Assembly (NCBI RefSeq): GCF_023206215.1
Contig: NZ_CP065800.1
Span: 496,001 to 560,000, forward strand
Direction of reading: 5' to 3'
Length of the DNA: 64,000 nucleotides
Origin: Butyrivibrio fibrisolvens
Lineage (GTDB): Bacteria; Bacillota; Clostridia; Lachnospirales; Lachnospiraceae
Every line of letters begins with the position of its first letter. The stretch's first letter is position 1. Positions 45,677 to 53,956 of the stretch are shown piece after piece. A model generated the notes under the pieces. That model searched no databases, was not told where the DNA came from, and worked only from the letters and a program-made list of their open reading frames with translations. Position numbers and translations under genes: made by a program.

Positions 45677-47632
45677 GGTAGTTTGACAGTTCAATAAAAT
45701 AATAATACCTTACAGACCGCTTAAGGTCTGTATTTTTTATGTCAATTTTATGGTGTTATACTATCGCAATGTATCGCAATGTGTGTTATAATAAGGTGTG
45801 GAGGTTTTGCATATGAGAGTGATAACATCTAAATCCAAAAACGCCGAATCATTCTACATTTCTAAAGGGTATATCAATGATAAAGGTATCAACACTTCTA
45901 CGATTATCAGAAAACTTGGAACCTTACAGGAACTAATAAAAGAACACGGGCCAACAAGAGATGATGTTATGGCATGGGCTAAAGAGGAAGCAAGACTCGA
46001 AACACTGAAATATAAAGAAGACCAGCAATCGAAGTCTGTCCAGATAACATTCCATGCCAACAGACAGCTCGATTATAATCAGCAAGTACTTCACCGCGGA
46101 GGATACCTATTCCTTCAATACATTTACTATTCCCTGGCATTAGATAAAACCTGCAGAAAACTTAGAGATAAATATAAGTTCAAGTACGATATCAATGCTA
46201 TTCTTTCGGACATGATTTTCGCAAGAATTCTTGAACCATCAAGTAAAAGATCTTCATTTAAAGTAGCTTCTGAATTCTTAGAAAAGCCAACATATAAACT
46301 TCATGATATATACCGCGCATTGATGTTCTTGGAAATGAATGTGAATTCATTCAATCCGAGGTTTATAAAAACAGCCATCTTATTGGCAAAAGAAATGACA
46401 AAATCCTCTTCTACGATTGCACTAATTACTACTTTGAGATTGAGCAGGAAGACGGCGATAAGAAATATGGCAAGAGTAAAGAACACCGCCCAAATCCAAT
46501 CATACAAATGGGTATGTTTATGGACGGTGACGGTATTCCTTTAGCTTTTTCGTTGTTTCCAGGCAATGCCAATGAGCAGACTTCGCTTAAGCCTCTTGAA
46601 GAAAAAGTACTGTCTGAATTCGGATGCCAAAAATTCATATATTGTAGTGATGCAGGGCTTGGTTCAGAGAAGATAAGGAACTACAACCACATGGGTGAAC
46701 GGGCATTTATCGTGACTCAGTCCATCAAGAAGCTTAACGCTGAAGATAAAAAATGGGCATTAGATGGCGAAGGCTTCAAAAGATTATCAGACGATACTCT
46801 TGTAGATATATCAAAACTATCTGATGATGATACTGATTTATACTACAAAGAAGAACCCTACACTCCCAAGAAACTCCATCAACGTCTTATAGTCACCTAT
46901 TCTCCAAAGTTTGCCAAGTATCAGAAAGCAATCCGTGAGTCACAGGTGGAACGTGCGCAGAAACTTATCGATTCTGGTTCAACAAAACGGAACAGGAAAA
47001 ATCCCAACGATCCGGCACGTTTTATCGGCAAGATTGCTGTAACCGATAGCGGAGAAGCTGCAAACATACATAATTACCTTGATACAGACAAGATTGAACA
47101 GGAATCTCTTTACGATGGCATGTATGCTGTTTCAACAGATCTTCTAGATGATCCTGTAAGCGATATATTGAAAGTCAGTGAAGGTCGCTGGGAGATAGAG
47201 GAATGTTTCAGGATTATGAAAACAGATTTTGAAGCAAGACCTGTATTTCTTCAGAATGATGTTAGGATTAAAGCACACTTTCTTACTTGTTTTCTTGCTC
47301 TAATCATCTATAGATATTTAGAAAAACGCATTGATAGCAGATACACTTGTAATGATATACTCAGCACACTAAAAGAAATGAACTTTGCAGGAATCAAAGA
47401 ACAAGGCTATATACCAACATATCAGAGAACAAAACTAACCGATAATCTCCATGAAGCCTGCGGTTTCAGAACAGACTTTGAGTTCATCACCAAAAGTCAA
47501 ATGAAAACAATTCAAAAAAACAGTAAAGGAAGATAGAAATTACTATACTTTAAAACGAAGAAAAAAGTCTCGCTATGCCTCTATATATGAGGGTTACGAG
47601 ACTTTTTGTTATTCCAAACTGTCAAAGATGGG
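45677..47632 (+). mobile_element. IS1634-family insertion sequence, copy 2 (frameshifted)
   Basis: 1956 bp, same orientation and near identity with copy 1, ending in the same inverted repeats. A one-base deletion and a one-base insertion relative to copy 1 cancel in length. Confidence 0.9.
45813..47536 (+). pseudogene. IS1634-family transposase, broken by two indels
   Basis: Relative to the intact copy, one G is missing at about 46322 (GCATTGATG for GCATTGGATG, near codon 170) and one T is added at about 47502 (AAATGAAAAC for AAAGAAAAC). The first shift destroys the catalytic frame; the frame downstream reopens at 46508 as a 342-codon fragment carrying the second Asp and Glu. No single product contains all catalytic residues unless the ribosome slips. 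Confidence 0.88.
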
Positions 47633-47680
47633 AATATATTTCAAAACGCAATAGGATTTTTCTTTTTGCCGATAAAACAC
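47633..47680. repeat. right copy of 48-bp direct repeat (target duplication)
   Basis: Identical to 39392-39439. It ends directly at a weak stem ATCCC - 11 nt - GGGAT that lies about 40 bp past dusB. Confidence 0.9.
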
Positions 47681-47740
47681 CATCCCGCGATCAGTCTGGG
47701 ATTGAATAAGTCCTAAACTATATTCCCTGCATTTTTAAAC

Positions 47741-48721
47741 TTATTCTGCCAAAAAGACGTCCCTGCAAGCCTTCCTTAAACTATCCATATCTTCCATGGC
47801 ATTGACTGCATCTCTTAGCTTGGCGGAATTGGGATATCCTGTCGTATACCATGAGACATGCTTTCTCATCTCTCTTATGCCGATATACTCGCCCTTGTAC
47901 TGAAGCTGAAGATCAGCATGACGCATGATCATGTCATATACTTCATGCTTGGAAGGTCTGTCCGGGATAGGGTCACCCTTAAGTCCTGCAGCTATCTCTC
48001 TGAATATCCAGGGATTACCTTGAGCAGCTCTTGCTACCATAATGCCATCGCACCCTGTCTCATCTATCATACGCTTGGCAGATTCTGCATCTACAATATC
48101 TCCGTTACCTATTACAGGTATACTCAGAGCTTCTTTAACTTTAGCTATAATAGTCCAGTCTGCCTTGCCGCTATAGTACTGCTCCCTGGTTCTTCCATGA
48201 ACAGCTACTGCATCTGCTCCGCCTTGCTGGGCTGCAAGAGCGCACTCTACAGCGTTGACACTTTTATCGGTAAATCCTTTTCGAATCTTAACAGTTACCG
48301 GCCTGTCTGTGGCGCTTTTTACACTTCTTACCAGTTCTTCTATTAAAGATGGACTTTTCATAAGTGCTGAGCCTTCACCGTTAGATACAACCTTGGGAAC
48401 AGGACATCCCATATTGATATCAAGTATGTCATAAGGACGATCCTTTATCATAGTAACAGCCCTGGCCATAGTATCAGGCTCTGATCCGAAGAGCTGGAGT
48501 GATACAGGATGCTCGCCTTCATGGATCTCCATAAGATCTCCGGTCTTTTTGTTCTTATAGGTAATAGCCTTACCGGATACCATCTCCATGCATACAAGCC
48601 CTGCACCCTGCTCATGGCACAGCAAACGAAATGGCAGGTCTGATACACCTGCCATAGGGCCTAAGATTATATTATTAGGAATAGTTACATTACCAATCTG
48701 TAACTTGTGATAATACTGCAT
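47741..48721 (-). CDS. dusB: tRNA-dihydrouridine synthase (DusB type)
   Basis: 326 aa flavoenzyme that reduces uridines in the tRNA D-loop. TIM-barrel motifs: NIILGPMAGVSDLPFRLLCHEQGAGL, LQLFGSEPDTMARA, DILDINMGCPVPKVVSNGEGSAL (catalytic Cys), PVTVKIRKGF, AVAVHGRTREQYYSG, IPVIGNGDIVDAESA and MVARAAQGNPWIF. Start at 48719-48721; its GAGG ribosome site is formed by the end of the 44-bp repeat. Confidence 0.95.
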   Translation of the reverse strand: MQYYHKLQIGNVTIPNNIILGPMAGVSDLPFRLLCHEQGAGLVCMEMVSGKAITYKNKKTGDLMEIHEGEHPVSLQLFGSEPDTMARAVTMIKDRPYDILDINMGCPVPKVVSNGEGSALMKSPSLIEELVRSVKSATDRPVTVKIRKGFTDKSVNAVECALAAQQGGADAVAVHGRTREQYYSGKADWTIIAKVKEALSIPVIGNGDIVDAESAKRMIDETGCDGIMVARAAQGNPWIFREIAAGLKGDPIPDRPSKHEVYDMIMRHADLQLQYKGEYIGIREMRKHVSWYTTGYPNSAKLRDAVNAMEDMDSLRKACRDVFLAE

Positions 48722-48724
48722 TCT

Positions 48725-48768
48725 TAACCTCATGTCGCGAGCAAAGCGAGTGACTAATGGTTCAAATT
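48725..48768 (-). repeat. 44-bp dispersed repeat, copy 2
   Basis: Exact complement of 11932-11975. Ends in CATGAGGTTA, which supplies the dusB ribosome site. Confidence 0.9.
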
Positions 48769-48816
48769 GGTGGAGCTAGCTACACCAATTTGGGTTTGAA
48801 AGTGGAACACTTTCAA
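48763..48816. repeat. two adjacent palindromes between DUF6145 gene and dusB
   Basis: CAAATTGGTG - 10 nt - CACCAATTTG (48763-48792) and TTGAAAGTG - GAA - CACTTTCAA (48796-48816). The first overlaps the end of the 44-bp repeat. TTGAAAGTGTT also occurs in the arms of the giant palindrome at 9128-9425. Confidence 0.8.
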
Positions 48817-48829
48817 GCTTTAACCTCCT

Positions 48830-49423
48830 TTAGTCCTCATCATCCGTTTCATCTTCGTTTAAAAGCTCTGATATATCATGATGGAGCACTATAACCTTGT
48901 AATAAGTCTCAAGTGCCCTGAAAAGATCCTGACGCTGTCTTCTGATCTCTCCTATAAGAAGACCGGCGCTGACTTCGTCATATGTAATATCCTCTTCATC
49001 AGCATTGGTCTCCATGGTGATAGTTCCGTCTTCTTCAAACTCTATAGTGAAGACACCGCCTGCATTCTGAGTATAAAGTACGCAGATAATGCGTAGTTCC
49101 TTCTGAATACTTTCAGGGACCTTTCTAAAAAGAGGATTGAAGTAATATTTTTCCTCATAAGCATTAGCACCACACAGGACGATCCTACCGGTTGATGATA
49201 CAGAGCCAAGCATTCCGTCCTCGGTCACGATATCAATAGACTGAACCTCTTCACCTGTTTCAGCATTTATTACCTTACCGCTCTCCTTATTGATAATAAG
49301 GTGCTGAGGCTTTCTCTTCTTGCCCTCAAGAGTTTCAGAATGAATCTCTTCATCCACCTGATCTGGAGACATTCCTTCAGAATTTACATTATCATCATTT
49401 TGTTCAAAATCTTTATTACTCAT
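48830..49423 (-). CDS. DUF6145-like conserved protein
   Basis: 197 aa, soluble, acidic. The N-terminal ~80 residues are variable; the conserved part is VLCGANAYEEKYYFNPLFRKVPESIQKELRIICVLYT... (only the opening quoted in pieces: VLCGANAYEEKYY, FNPLF), then GGVFTIEFEEDGTITME and a C-terminal helical LIGEIRRQRQDLFRALETYY. It matches my recollection of a Lachnospiraceae-specific family found between coaX and dusB. Function unknown; the operon suggests a translation-related or housekeeping role. Confidence 0.75.
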   Translation of the reverse strand: MSNKDFEQNDDNVNSEGMSPDQVDEEIHSETLEGKKRKPQHLIINKESGKVINAETGEEVQSIDIVTEDGMLGSVSSTGRIVLCGANAYEEKYYFNPLFRKVPESIQKELRIICVLYTQNAGGVFTIEFEEDGTITMETNADEEDITYDEVSAGLLIGEIRRQRQDLFRALETYYKVIVLHHDISELLNEDETDDED

Positions 49424-49529
49424 AACATTCCTCTTTGTATAGAACTTATCAAAAGCCCTATGAACATATCAAAACCTTGTGGCCAAAGTAAAAATAATGC
49501 CACTTACCACATCAAATCGATTATCTTTT

Positions 49530-50351
49530 TTAATTTGCATTATCCTCATAATCGCTTTCTGTAGGTTTTACTTTTCTGTTTTTTTCATATAATATCCTGA
49601 GTCCTTCAAGAGTAAGCGCGGGATTGTATACATCTATCTCCGGTATATCATCCACAAGTACTCTTCCAAGTCCGCCTGTTGCTACAACTTTCATATCAGA
49701 CAGACCTGACTCTTCTTTCATGCGGCTTATTATATACTTGGTCTGACCGATTTGTCCATACATAAGTCCTGCCTGCATGCTGGAGATAGTCTCCTTGGCA
49801 AGTATTGATGCAGGTTTCCTGATCTCGATCTCAGGAAGCTTGGCTGTATCCTGCCAAAGAGCCTTGGCAGAGATCCTGATACCTGGAGAGATGACACCTG
49901 TGAAGAACTCACCCTTTTCATTGATGATCTCATATGTAGTAGCTGTTCCAAAGTCTATGACCATGACAGGTCCGCCATAAAGCTCAAATCCCGCAACAGC
50001 ATCAACTATAAGGTCAGGACCGATCTCCTTGGGATTCTCTGTTGTGATCTTGATGCCTGTCTTGATCCCAGGGCCTACTATATAAGGCCTTATTCCTATA
50101 TACTTGATAAGTGCTGATATGAATGCATGCATCACCTGAGGTACAACACTTGCAACGATTATACCTTCAATGTCCTCTTTGTTAATGCCATTAGCACTTA
50201 GCATTGCGATAAGCTGTATTCCATACTCATCAGAAGTGCACGCATTCTGAGACATCATGCGGAAGGTTGCCTTCTGCTCTTTGCCTTCAAAAGCTCCGAA
50301 TGTAAAATTTGTATTTCCAATATCTACTACAAGAACCAGTTTTTTGTTCAT
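49530..50351 (-). CDS. coaX: type III pantothenate kinase
   Basis: 273 aa. First step of CoA synthesis, not inhibited by CoA. N-terminal ATPase-fold phosphate loop LVVDIGNTNFTFGAFEG (D-I-G-N-T), then GPGIKTGIKITTENPKEIGPDLIVDAVAGFELYG split over the middle (GADR-like site appears as GPDLIVDA), and VIDFGTATTYEII with VISPGI. C-terminal VVATGGLGRVL. ATG follows AGGAG. Precedes the DUF6145 gene on the same strand. Confidence 0.94.
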   Translation of the reverse strand: MNKKLVLVVDIGNTNFTFGAFEGKEQKATFRMMSQNACTSDEYGIQLIAMLSANGINKEDIEGIIVASVVPQVMHAFISALIKYIGIRPYIVGPGIKTGIKITTENPKEIGPDLIVDAVAGFELYGGPVMVIDFGTATTYEIINEKGEFFTGVISPGIRISAKALWQDTAKLPEIEIRKPASILAKETISSMQAGLMYGQIGQTKYIISRMKEESGLSDMKVVATGGLGRVLVDDIPEIDVYNPALTLEGLRILYEKNRKVKPTESDYEDNAN

Positions 50352-50446
50352 AATGGTCTCCTATACATTTTTTATTTATACTCAATGTTAGCACCTGAGC
50401 TGCGTTCTACCCTTAAAGCCTATACTGAAAAGGACTGACATTATAA

Positions 50447-51247
50447 TCATACATATCCGTACAAGCCTCTGACCGAGACTTCGCCTGCATTTATAATAGC
50501 CTTATTTCCATCTTCTCTTGCTACAATCAGTTCACCCGTATCAGTTATGCCAAGAGCTGTTCCCTGATACTCACCCTTTGGATCAAGGACTCTGACAGTT
50601 TCTCCCTTGTTAAGAAGATGAGCTTCATAGCTATCCTTAAGGGACTTAAGATTCTCATTTTCCAAAAAGAGTTCATAATCTTTCTCAAAAGCGTTCATCA
50701 CCTTAGCGATAACTTCATTCCTATCATACTCTATACCAGTCTGTGTGAAAAGAGATCCGGCCATGTCCGCTATATCCGGTGCAAAAGTCTCCTGATTGAC
50801 ATTGATGCCCACACCTATAACCACATCACATCTGCCATCATGAAGATACATCTCAGTAAGGATCCCACAAAGCTTATGCTTATCAAGAACTATATCATTG
50901 GGCCACTTGATACCTACCTTATGCCCGCATACCTCTTCTATACCCTGAGCAAGGGCAAGTCCCATTACTATAGTAAGTTCAGGTGCCTTGGCAGGCGGAA
51001 ACTCAGGATGAAGAAGAAGGCTCATTGCTATATTCTTCTCCTTAGGAGTATGCCAGTACCTGCCATTCCTCCCACGTCCCTTAGTCTGCATATCAGCAAC
51101 TATAAGCGTTCCATGGTCTTCACCCTTTTGCCCGGCCTCTTTGGCATCATCATTGGTCGAACCGGTTTCCTTCTTTACATAAAGATTCTGTCCAGCCCAC
51201 TTTGTAGTAAGCATAGATCTAATCCTATCTTCTGTCATCTCAAGCAT
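50447..51247 (-). CDS. birA: biotin-[acetyl-CoA-carboxylase] ligase
   Basis: 266 aa. Attaches biotin to BCCP. Catalytic signatures: KKETGSTNDDAKEAGQKGED, VADMQTKGRGRNGRYWHTP (GRGRNGR ATP/biotin loop), IAMSLLLHPEF, KWPNDIVLDKHKLCGILTE and VIGVGINVNQE; C-terminal SH3-like cap. It lacks the N-terminal HTH of repressor-type BirA, so it is a group I enzyme only. Three palindromes lie within 100 bp upstream. Confidence 0.95.
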   Translation of the reverse strand: MLEMTEDRIRSMLTTKWAGQNLYVKKETGSTNDDAKEAGQKGEDHGTLIVADMQTKGRGRNGRYWHTPKEKNIAMSLLLHPEFPPAKAPELTIVMGLALAQGIEEVCGHKVGIKWPNDIVLDKHKLCGILTEMYLHDGRCDVVIGVGINVNQETFAPDIADMAGSLFTQTGIEYDRNEVIAKVMNAFEKDYELFLENENLKSLKDSYEAHLLNKGETVRVLDPKGEYQGTALGITDTGELIVAREDGNKAIINAGEVSVRGLYGYV

Positions 51248-51267
51248 GTTAAAAACCTCTTTTAACT

Positions 51268-51344
51268 GAAGTACAGGGATGTACTTCTATATCCCTGTTA
51301 CAGGATGTAACTAGGATATTCTTAGAAGTACACGGATGTACTTC
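51268..51344. promoter_or_regulatory. array of three palindromes upstream of birA
   Basis: GAAGTACAGGGATGTACTTC (51268-51287), GTTACAGGATGTAAC (51297-51311) and GAAGTACACGGATGTACTTC (51325-51344), centres 27-30 bp apart, i.e. roughly two to three helical turns. The two outer ones continue into the same TATATCCC. They may be operators for the birA operon or stem-loops in its leader. Confidence 0.7.
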
Positions 51345-51367
51345 TATATCCCATTAAAATTATACGC

Positions 51368-51409
51368 AAAAATCCCCTATAAGCAACTTCGCTTATAGGG
51401 GATTTTTTT
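51368..51409 (-). terminator. bidirectional terminator after argF
   Basis: AAAAATCCCCTATAAGC - AACTTC - GCTTATAGGGGATTTTTTT, 32 bp past the argF stop and upstream of the birA leader. Confidence 0.9.
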
Positions 51410-51440
51410 ATAATTCTAATAATAGATCACCTACTAAATA

Positions 51441-52433
51441 TCAGATCGTCGCGTACATAACCGCCTTGATAGTGTGCATTCTGTTCTCGGCTTCCTGGAA
51501 TACCAGTGACTGCTCAGATTCAAACACTTCATCTGTAACTTCCATCTCATCAAGCCCATATTTGTCCTTGATCTTCTGACCCATCTTGGTATTAAGGTCG
51601 TGATATGAAGGAAGACAGTGCATAAATACCGCCTTATCACCCGCATTAGCCATAACCTTACTGTTAACAGCATACGGAGATAAGTCCTTGATACGCTCTT
51701 CCCATACCTCTTCAGGCTCGCCCATAGATACCCAGATATCAGTTGCGATAACATCTGCGCCCTTAGTAGCGGCCATAACATCTTCTGAGAAGTCGATAAC
51801 AGCACCTGTTTCTTTTGCAATATCTTTGCATGTATTTATAAGATCTTCTGAAGGAAAATACTTCTTATTAGAAACAGCAGTAAAATGCATACCCATCTTG
51901 GCACAAGCAACCATTAGAGAGTTACCAGTATTGTACCTGGCATCCCCAAGATAGCACAGATGTATATCTTTTAGATACCCGAAGTGTTCCCTTATAGTAA
52001 GAAGATCTGCCAGCATCTGAGTTGGATGGAATTCATTGGTAAGGCCGTTCCAAACAGGAACCTTGGAGTACTTGGCAAGAGTCTCCACTATCTCCTGATC
52101 AAAACCCCTGTATTCTATTCCATCATACATGCTTGCAAGAACCCTCGCTGTATCAGCAATACTCTCTTTATGACCTATCTGAGAACCCGTCGGCTCAAGA
52201 TAAGTAGAACCCATTCCAAGATCATGGGCTGCCACTTCAAACGAGCACCTTGTACGAGTTGATGTTTTCTCAAAAATAAGAGCAACATTCTTGGTCGGGT
52301 ATTCATTATGAGGAATACCTTTTTGTTTCTTGTCCTTAAAGTCTGCTGCCAAATCTAATAAATATTCAATCTCCTCGGGAGTAAAATCCAAAAGTTTCAA
52401 AAAATCCCTGCCATGTAAGTTAATCTCTGCCAT
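51441..52433 (-). CDS. argF: ornithine carbamoyltransferase
   Basis: 330 aa. Makes citrulline from ornithine and carbamoyl phosphate. Carbamoyl-phosphate loop [18 protein letters not shown], then [15 protein letters not shown], the DIWVSMGE ornithine-site region and catalytic [10 protein letters not shown]. Clear OTCase rather than aspartate transcarbamylase. It stands alone with its own terminator; no other arg genes are adjacent, so it could serve arginine synthesis or a catabolic route. ATG at 52431-52433. Confidence 0.95.
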   Translation of the reverse strand: MAEINLHGRDFLKLLDFTPEEIEYLLDLAADFKDKKQKGIPHNEYPTKNVALIFEKTSTRTRCSFEVAAHDLGMGSTYLEPTGSQIGHKESIADTARVLASMYDGIEYRGFDQEIVETLAKYSKVPVWNGLTNEFHPTQMLADLLTIREHFGYLKDIHLCYLGDARYNTGNSLMVACAKMGMHFTAVSNKKYFPSEDLINTCKDIAKETGAVIDFSEDVMAATKGADVIATDIWVSMGEPEEVWEERIKDLSPYAVNSKVMANAGDKAVFMHCLPSYHDLNTKMGQKIKDKYGLDEMEVTDEVFESEQSLVFQEAENRMHTIKAVMYATI

Positions 52434-52766
52434 AACCTCTGTTCCTTTCATCTCTAAAAGCCAAATCGTTTGTAAGATATTAAAGATTATAATGCATAAT
52501 TATACTTTTAACAACCCCTACATGTATATTTATTTACAAAATATGCAAAAGATCACACCTTTGTTTTTCTCATGATCGATCAATTATAAAAACCTGATTT
52601 TACGCCGTGTATAATATATTATGAGGTAGGTGTCAAAAGTTACTTTTGACACCATATGACTACCGGATTGTTCCGTTTCTTTGAAACTCAAACTATCCAA
52701 TCTATAAAAGCTGTAACCTCGAAATCTATTACTATGACCAAAATCACATAAATATAGGAGATTTTT
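52434..52766. other. divergent intergenic region, argF / Rgg-type gene
   Basis: 333 bp, AT-rich. Holds a TATAAT at about 52609 and the GGTGTCAAAAG palindrome copy 2. No ARG-box or other operator is obvious by eye. Confidence 0.5.
52621..52664. repeat. GGTGTCAAAAG palindrome, copy 2
   Basis: Perfect 25-bp hairpin GGTGTCAAAAG - TTA - CTTTTGACACC (52629-52653) flanked by ATGAGGTA and ATATGACTAC. The left part matches 18312-18344 in complement; the ATGACTAC flank is shared with 60583-60622. Confidence 0.85.
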
Positions 52767-53624
52767 ATGAAAAGTCTTTCAGAAATAGGAAGAACCTTTC
52801 GTGAACTAAGAATCAATAATCACATAAGCCTTAAACAGGCCTCAGATGAAAACGTGTCCATGTCACAACTGTCTCGTTTTGAAAGAGGGCAGGCAGATCT
52901 GTCTATATCAAAATTTATATCGGCCCTTAAAAATATACAGACAGAACCCGGTGAATTCTTCAGCGCTCTTAACGGCCATCAAAAGTCAGAAACAATCGAA
53001 TTCATGTCCAAATTATCAAAACTTGAGTATGAAAGAGATATAGAAGGATTCAGAAGTTTATATAAAGAACAAAAAGAGAAATATAGCAGCAATCCATCTG
53101 TATACCAATACCATTTAAATATGATCCTGGCTCAGAGCTTTATCTGTAAATGTGACAGAAGCATTCCTTTTCCAAAAGAATATGAACGTGAGATTGCAGA
53201 CTACCTCTTCGTAACAGATGAATGGAATATCTATGAACTGATACTGATCGGCAACATCTACATGTTCATAGACATCCCTCTTCTCCACAAGATGGGCACA
53301 GAAGTTTTAACCAAAGTCACAAAAACAGGCGCCAACAAAAACCTCGCAACTATAGTGCTATTAAACATCTTCGAAACCTGTGTCTATAGAAACAGCAAAG
53401 ACGCCGCCACCTACTATAAAGACAACATACCCGCTCTAATCTCCGATGAAACCAAACTATATGAGCGAAACCTCTACCACTTCTTACTAGGCATGTATAC
53501 ATACAAATGGGAAGATAAAACCAGAGGCAAAGAAATCATGGAAGAAGCAATCAAAATCTACGACTACCTAGGCTGCATCAACCTAGCCCAAAACTATCGC
53601 AAGGATATGACCGACTATATTTGA
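52767..53624 (+). CDS. Rgg/GadR/MutR-type transcriptional regulator
   Basis: 285 aa. N-terminal HTH_3: MKSLSEIGRTFRELRINNHI, SLKQASDENVSMSQLSRFERG, SISKFISALKNIQTEPGEFF. The remaining ~200 residues are helical, with TPR-like packing typical of Rgg proteins (YQYHLNMILAQSFICKCD, ENLYHFLLGMYTYKWED-like). Some family members bind short peptide pheromones; I see no candidate peptide gene nearby. ATG follows TAGGAGA. Confidence 0.85.
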   Translation: MKSLSEIGRTFRELRINNHISLKQASDENVSMSQLSRFERGQADLSISKFISALKNIQTEPGEFFSALNGHQKSETIEFMSKLSKLEYERDIEGFRSLYKEQKEKYSSNPSVYQYHLNMILAQSFICKCDRSIPFPKEYEREIADYLFVTDEWNIYELILIGNIYMFIDIPLLHKMGTEVLTKVTKTGANKNLATIVLLNIFETCVYRNSKDAATYYKDNIPALISDETKLYERNLYHFLLGMYTYKWEDKTRGKEIMEEAIKIYDYLGCINLAQNYRKDMTDYI

Positions 53625-53956
53625 TTACTCGAACTTCCCACTTGGACGAACTAGCATCCCAAAAGCCTTTACAGGGATAGGCAGTATATAAATTATTTCC
53701 ACACTTTTTAATCATTTTATAGAATTCGTGAGCGTGATAGATGGAGATTTTTATTCTGCCAGGGGTCTGCATGTCTGAGCGCAGCGAGTTTCAGACCCCT
53801 GAATAAAAAACTACAGATATCATGCCATGAATTCATAAAATGATTAACAGTGTGGAAATGATTTATATACTGCCTATCCCTGTAAAGACTTTGGGGATAC
53901 TGGTTCGTTCAAGTGGGAAGTTCAATTAAATATCTGAAGCAGCCAAAGGCAGTGGA
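53625..53956. other. intergenic region filled by a giant palindrome
   Basis: 332 bp between two convergent genes, almost all of it palindrome copy 2. No separate terminator is visible; the hairpin itself may end both transcripts. Confidence 0.7.
53631..53923. repeat. giant imperfect palindrome, long-hairpin family, copy 2
   Basis: 293 bp. Ends GAACTTCCCACTTG(A/G)ACGAAC and complement. Inside: CATCCCCAAAGNCTTTACAGG-like, GGGATAGGCAGTATATAAAT, TTTCCACACT, TCATTTTAT(A/G)GAATTC, then GAGCGTGATAGATGGAGATT and TATTC. The loop region holds GGGGTCTG / CAGACCCC around GAGCGCAGCGAGTTT. Arm identity is high and the inner boxes match copy 1. Confidence 0.9.

Larger units (their letters stand above)
39392..47680. 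mobile_element. composite transposon: two direct IS1634-like copies with chemotaxis/ATPase cargo
   Basis: Layout: 48-bp repeat, IS copy 1 (39440-41395), cargo (41396-45676: MCP and AAA-ATPase genes on the minus strand), IS copy 2 (45677-47632), the same 48-bp repeat. The inner flanks of the two IS copies do not match each other, while the outer flanks do, so the block appears to have inserted as one unit between greA and dusB. IS1634-family elements are known for long, variable target duplications. Confidence 0.85.
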
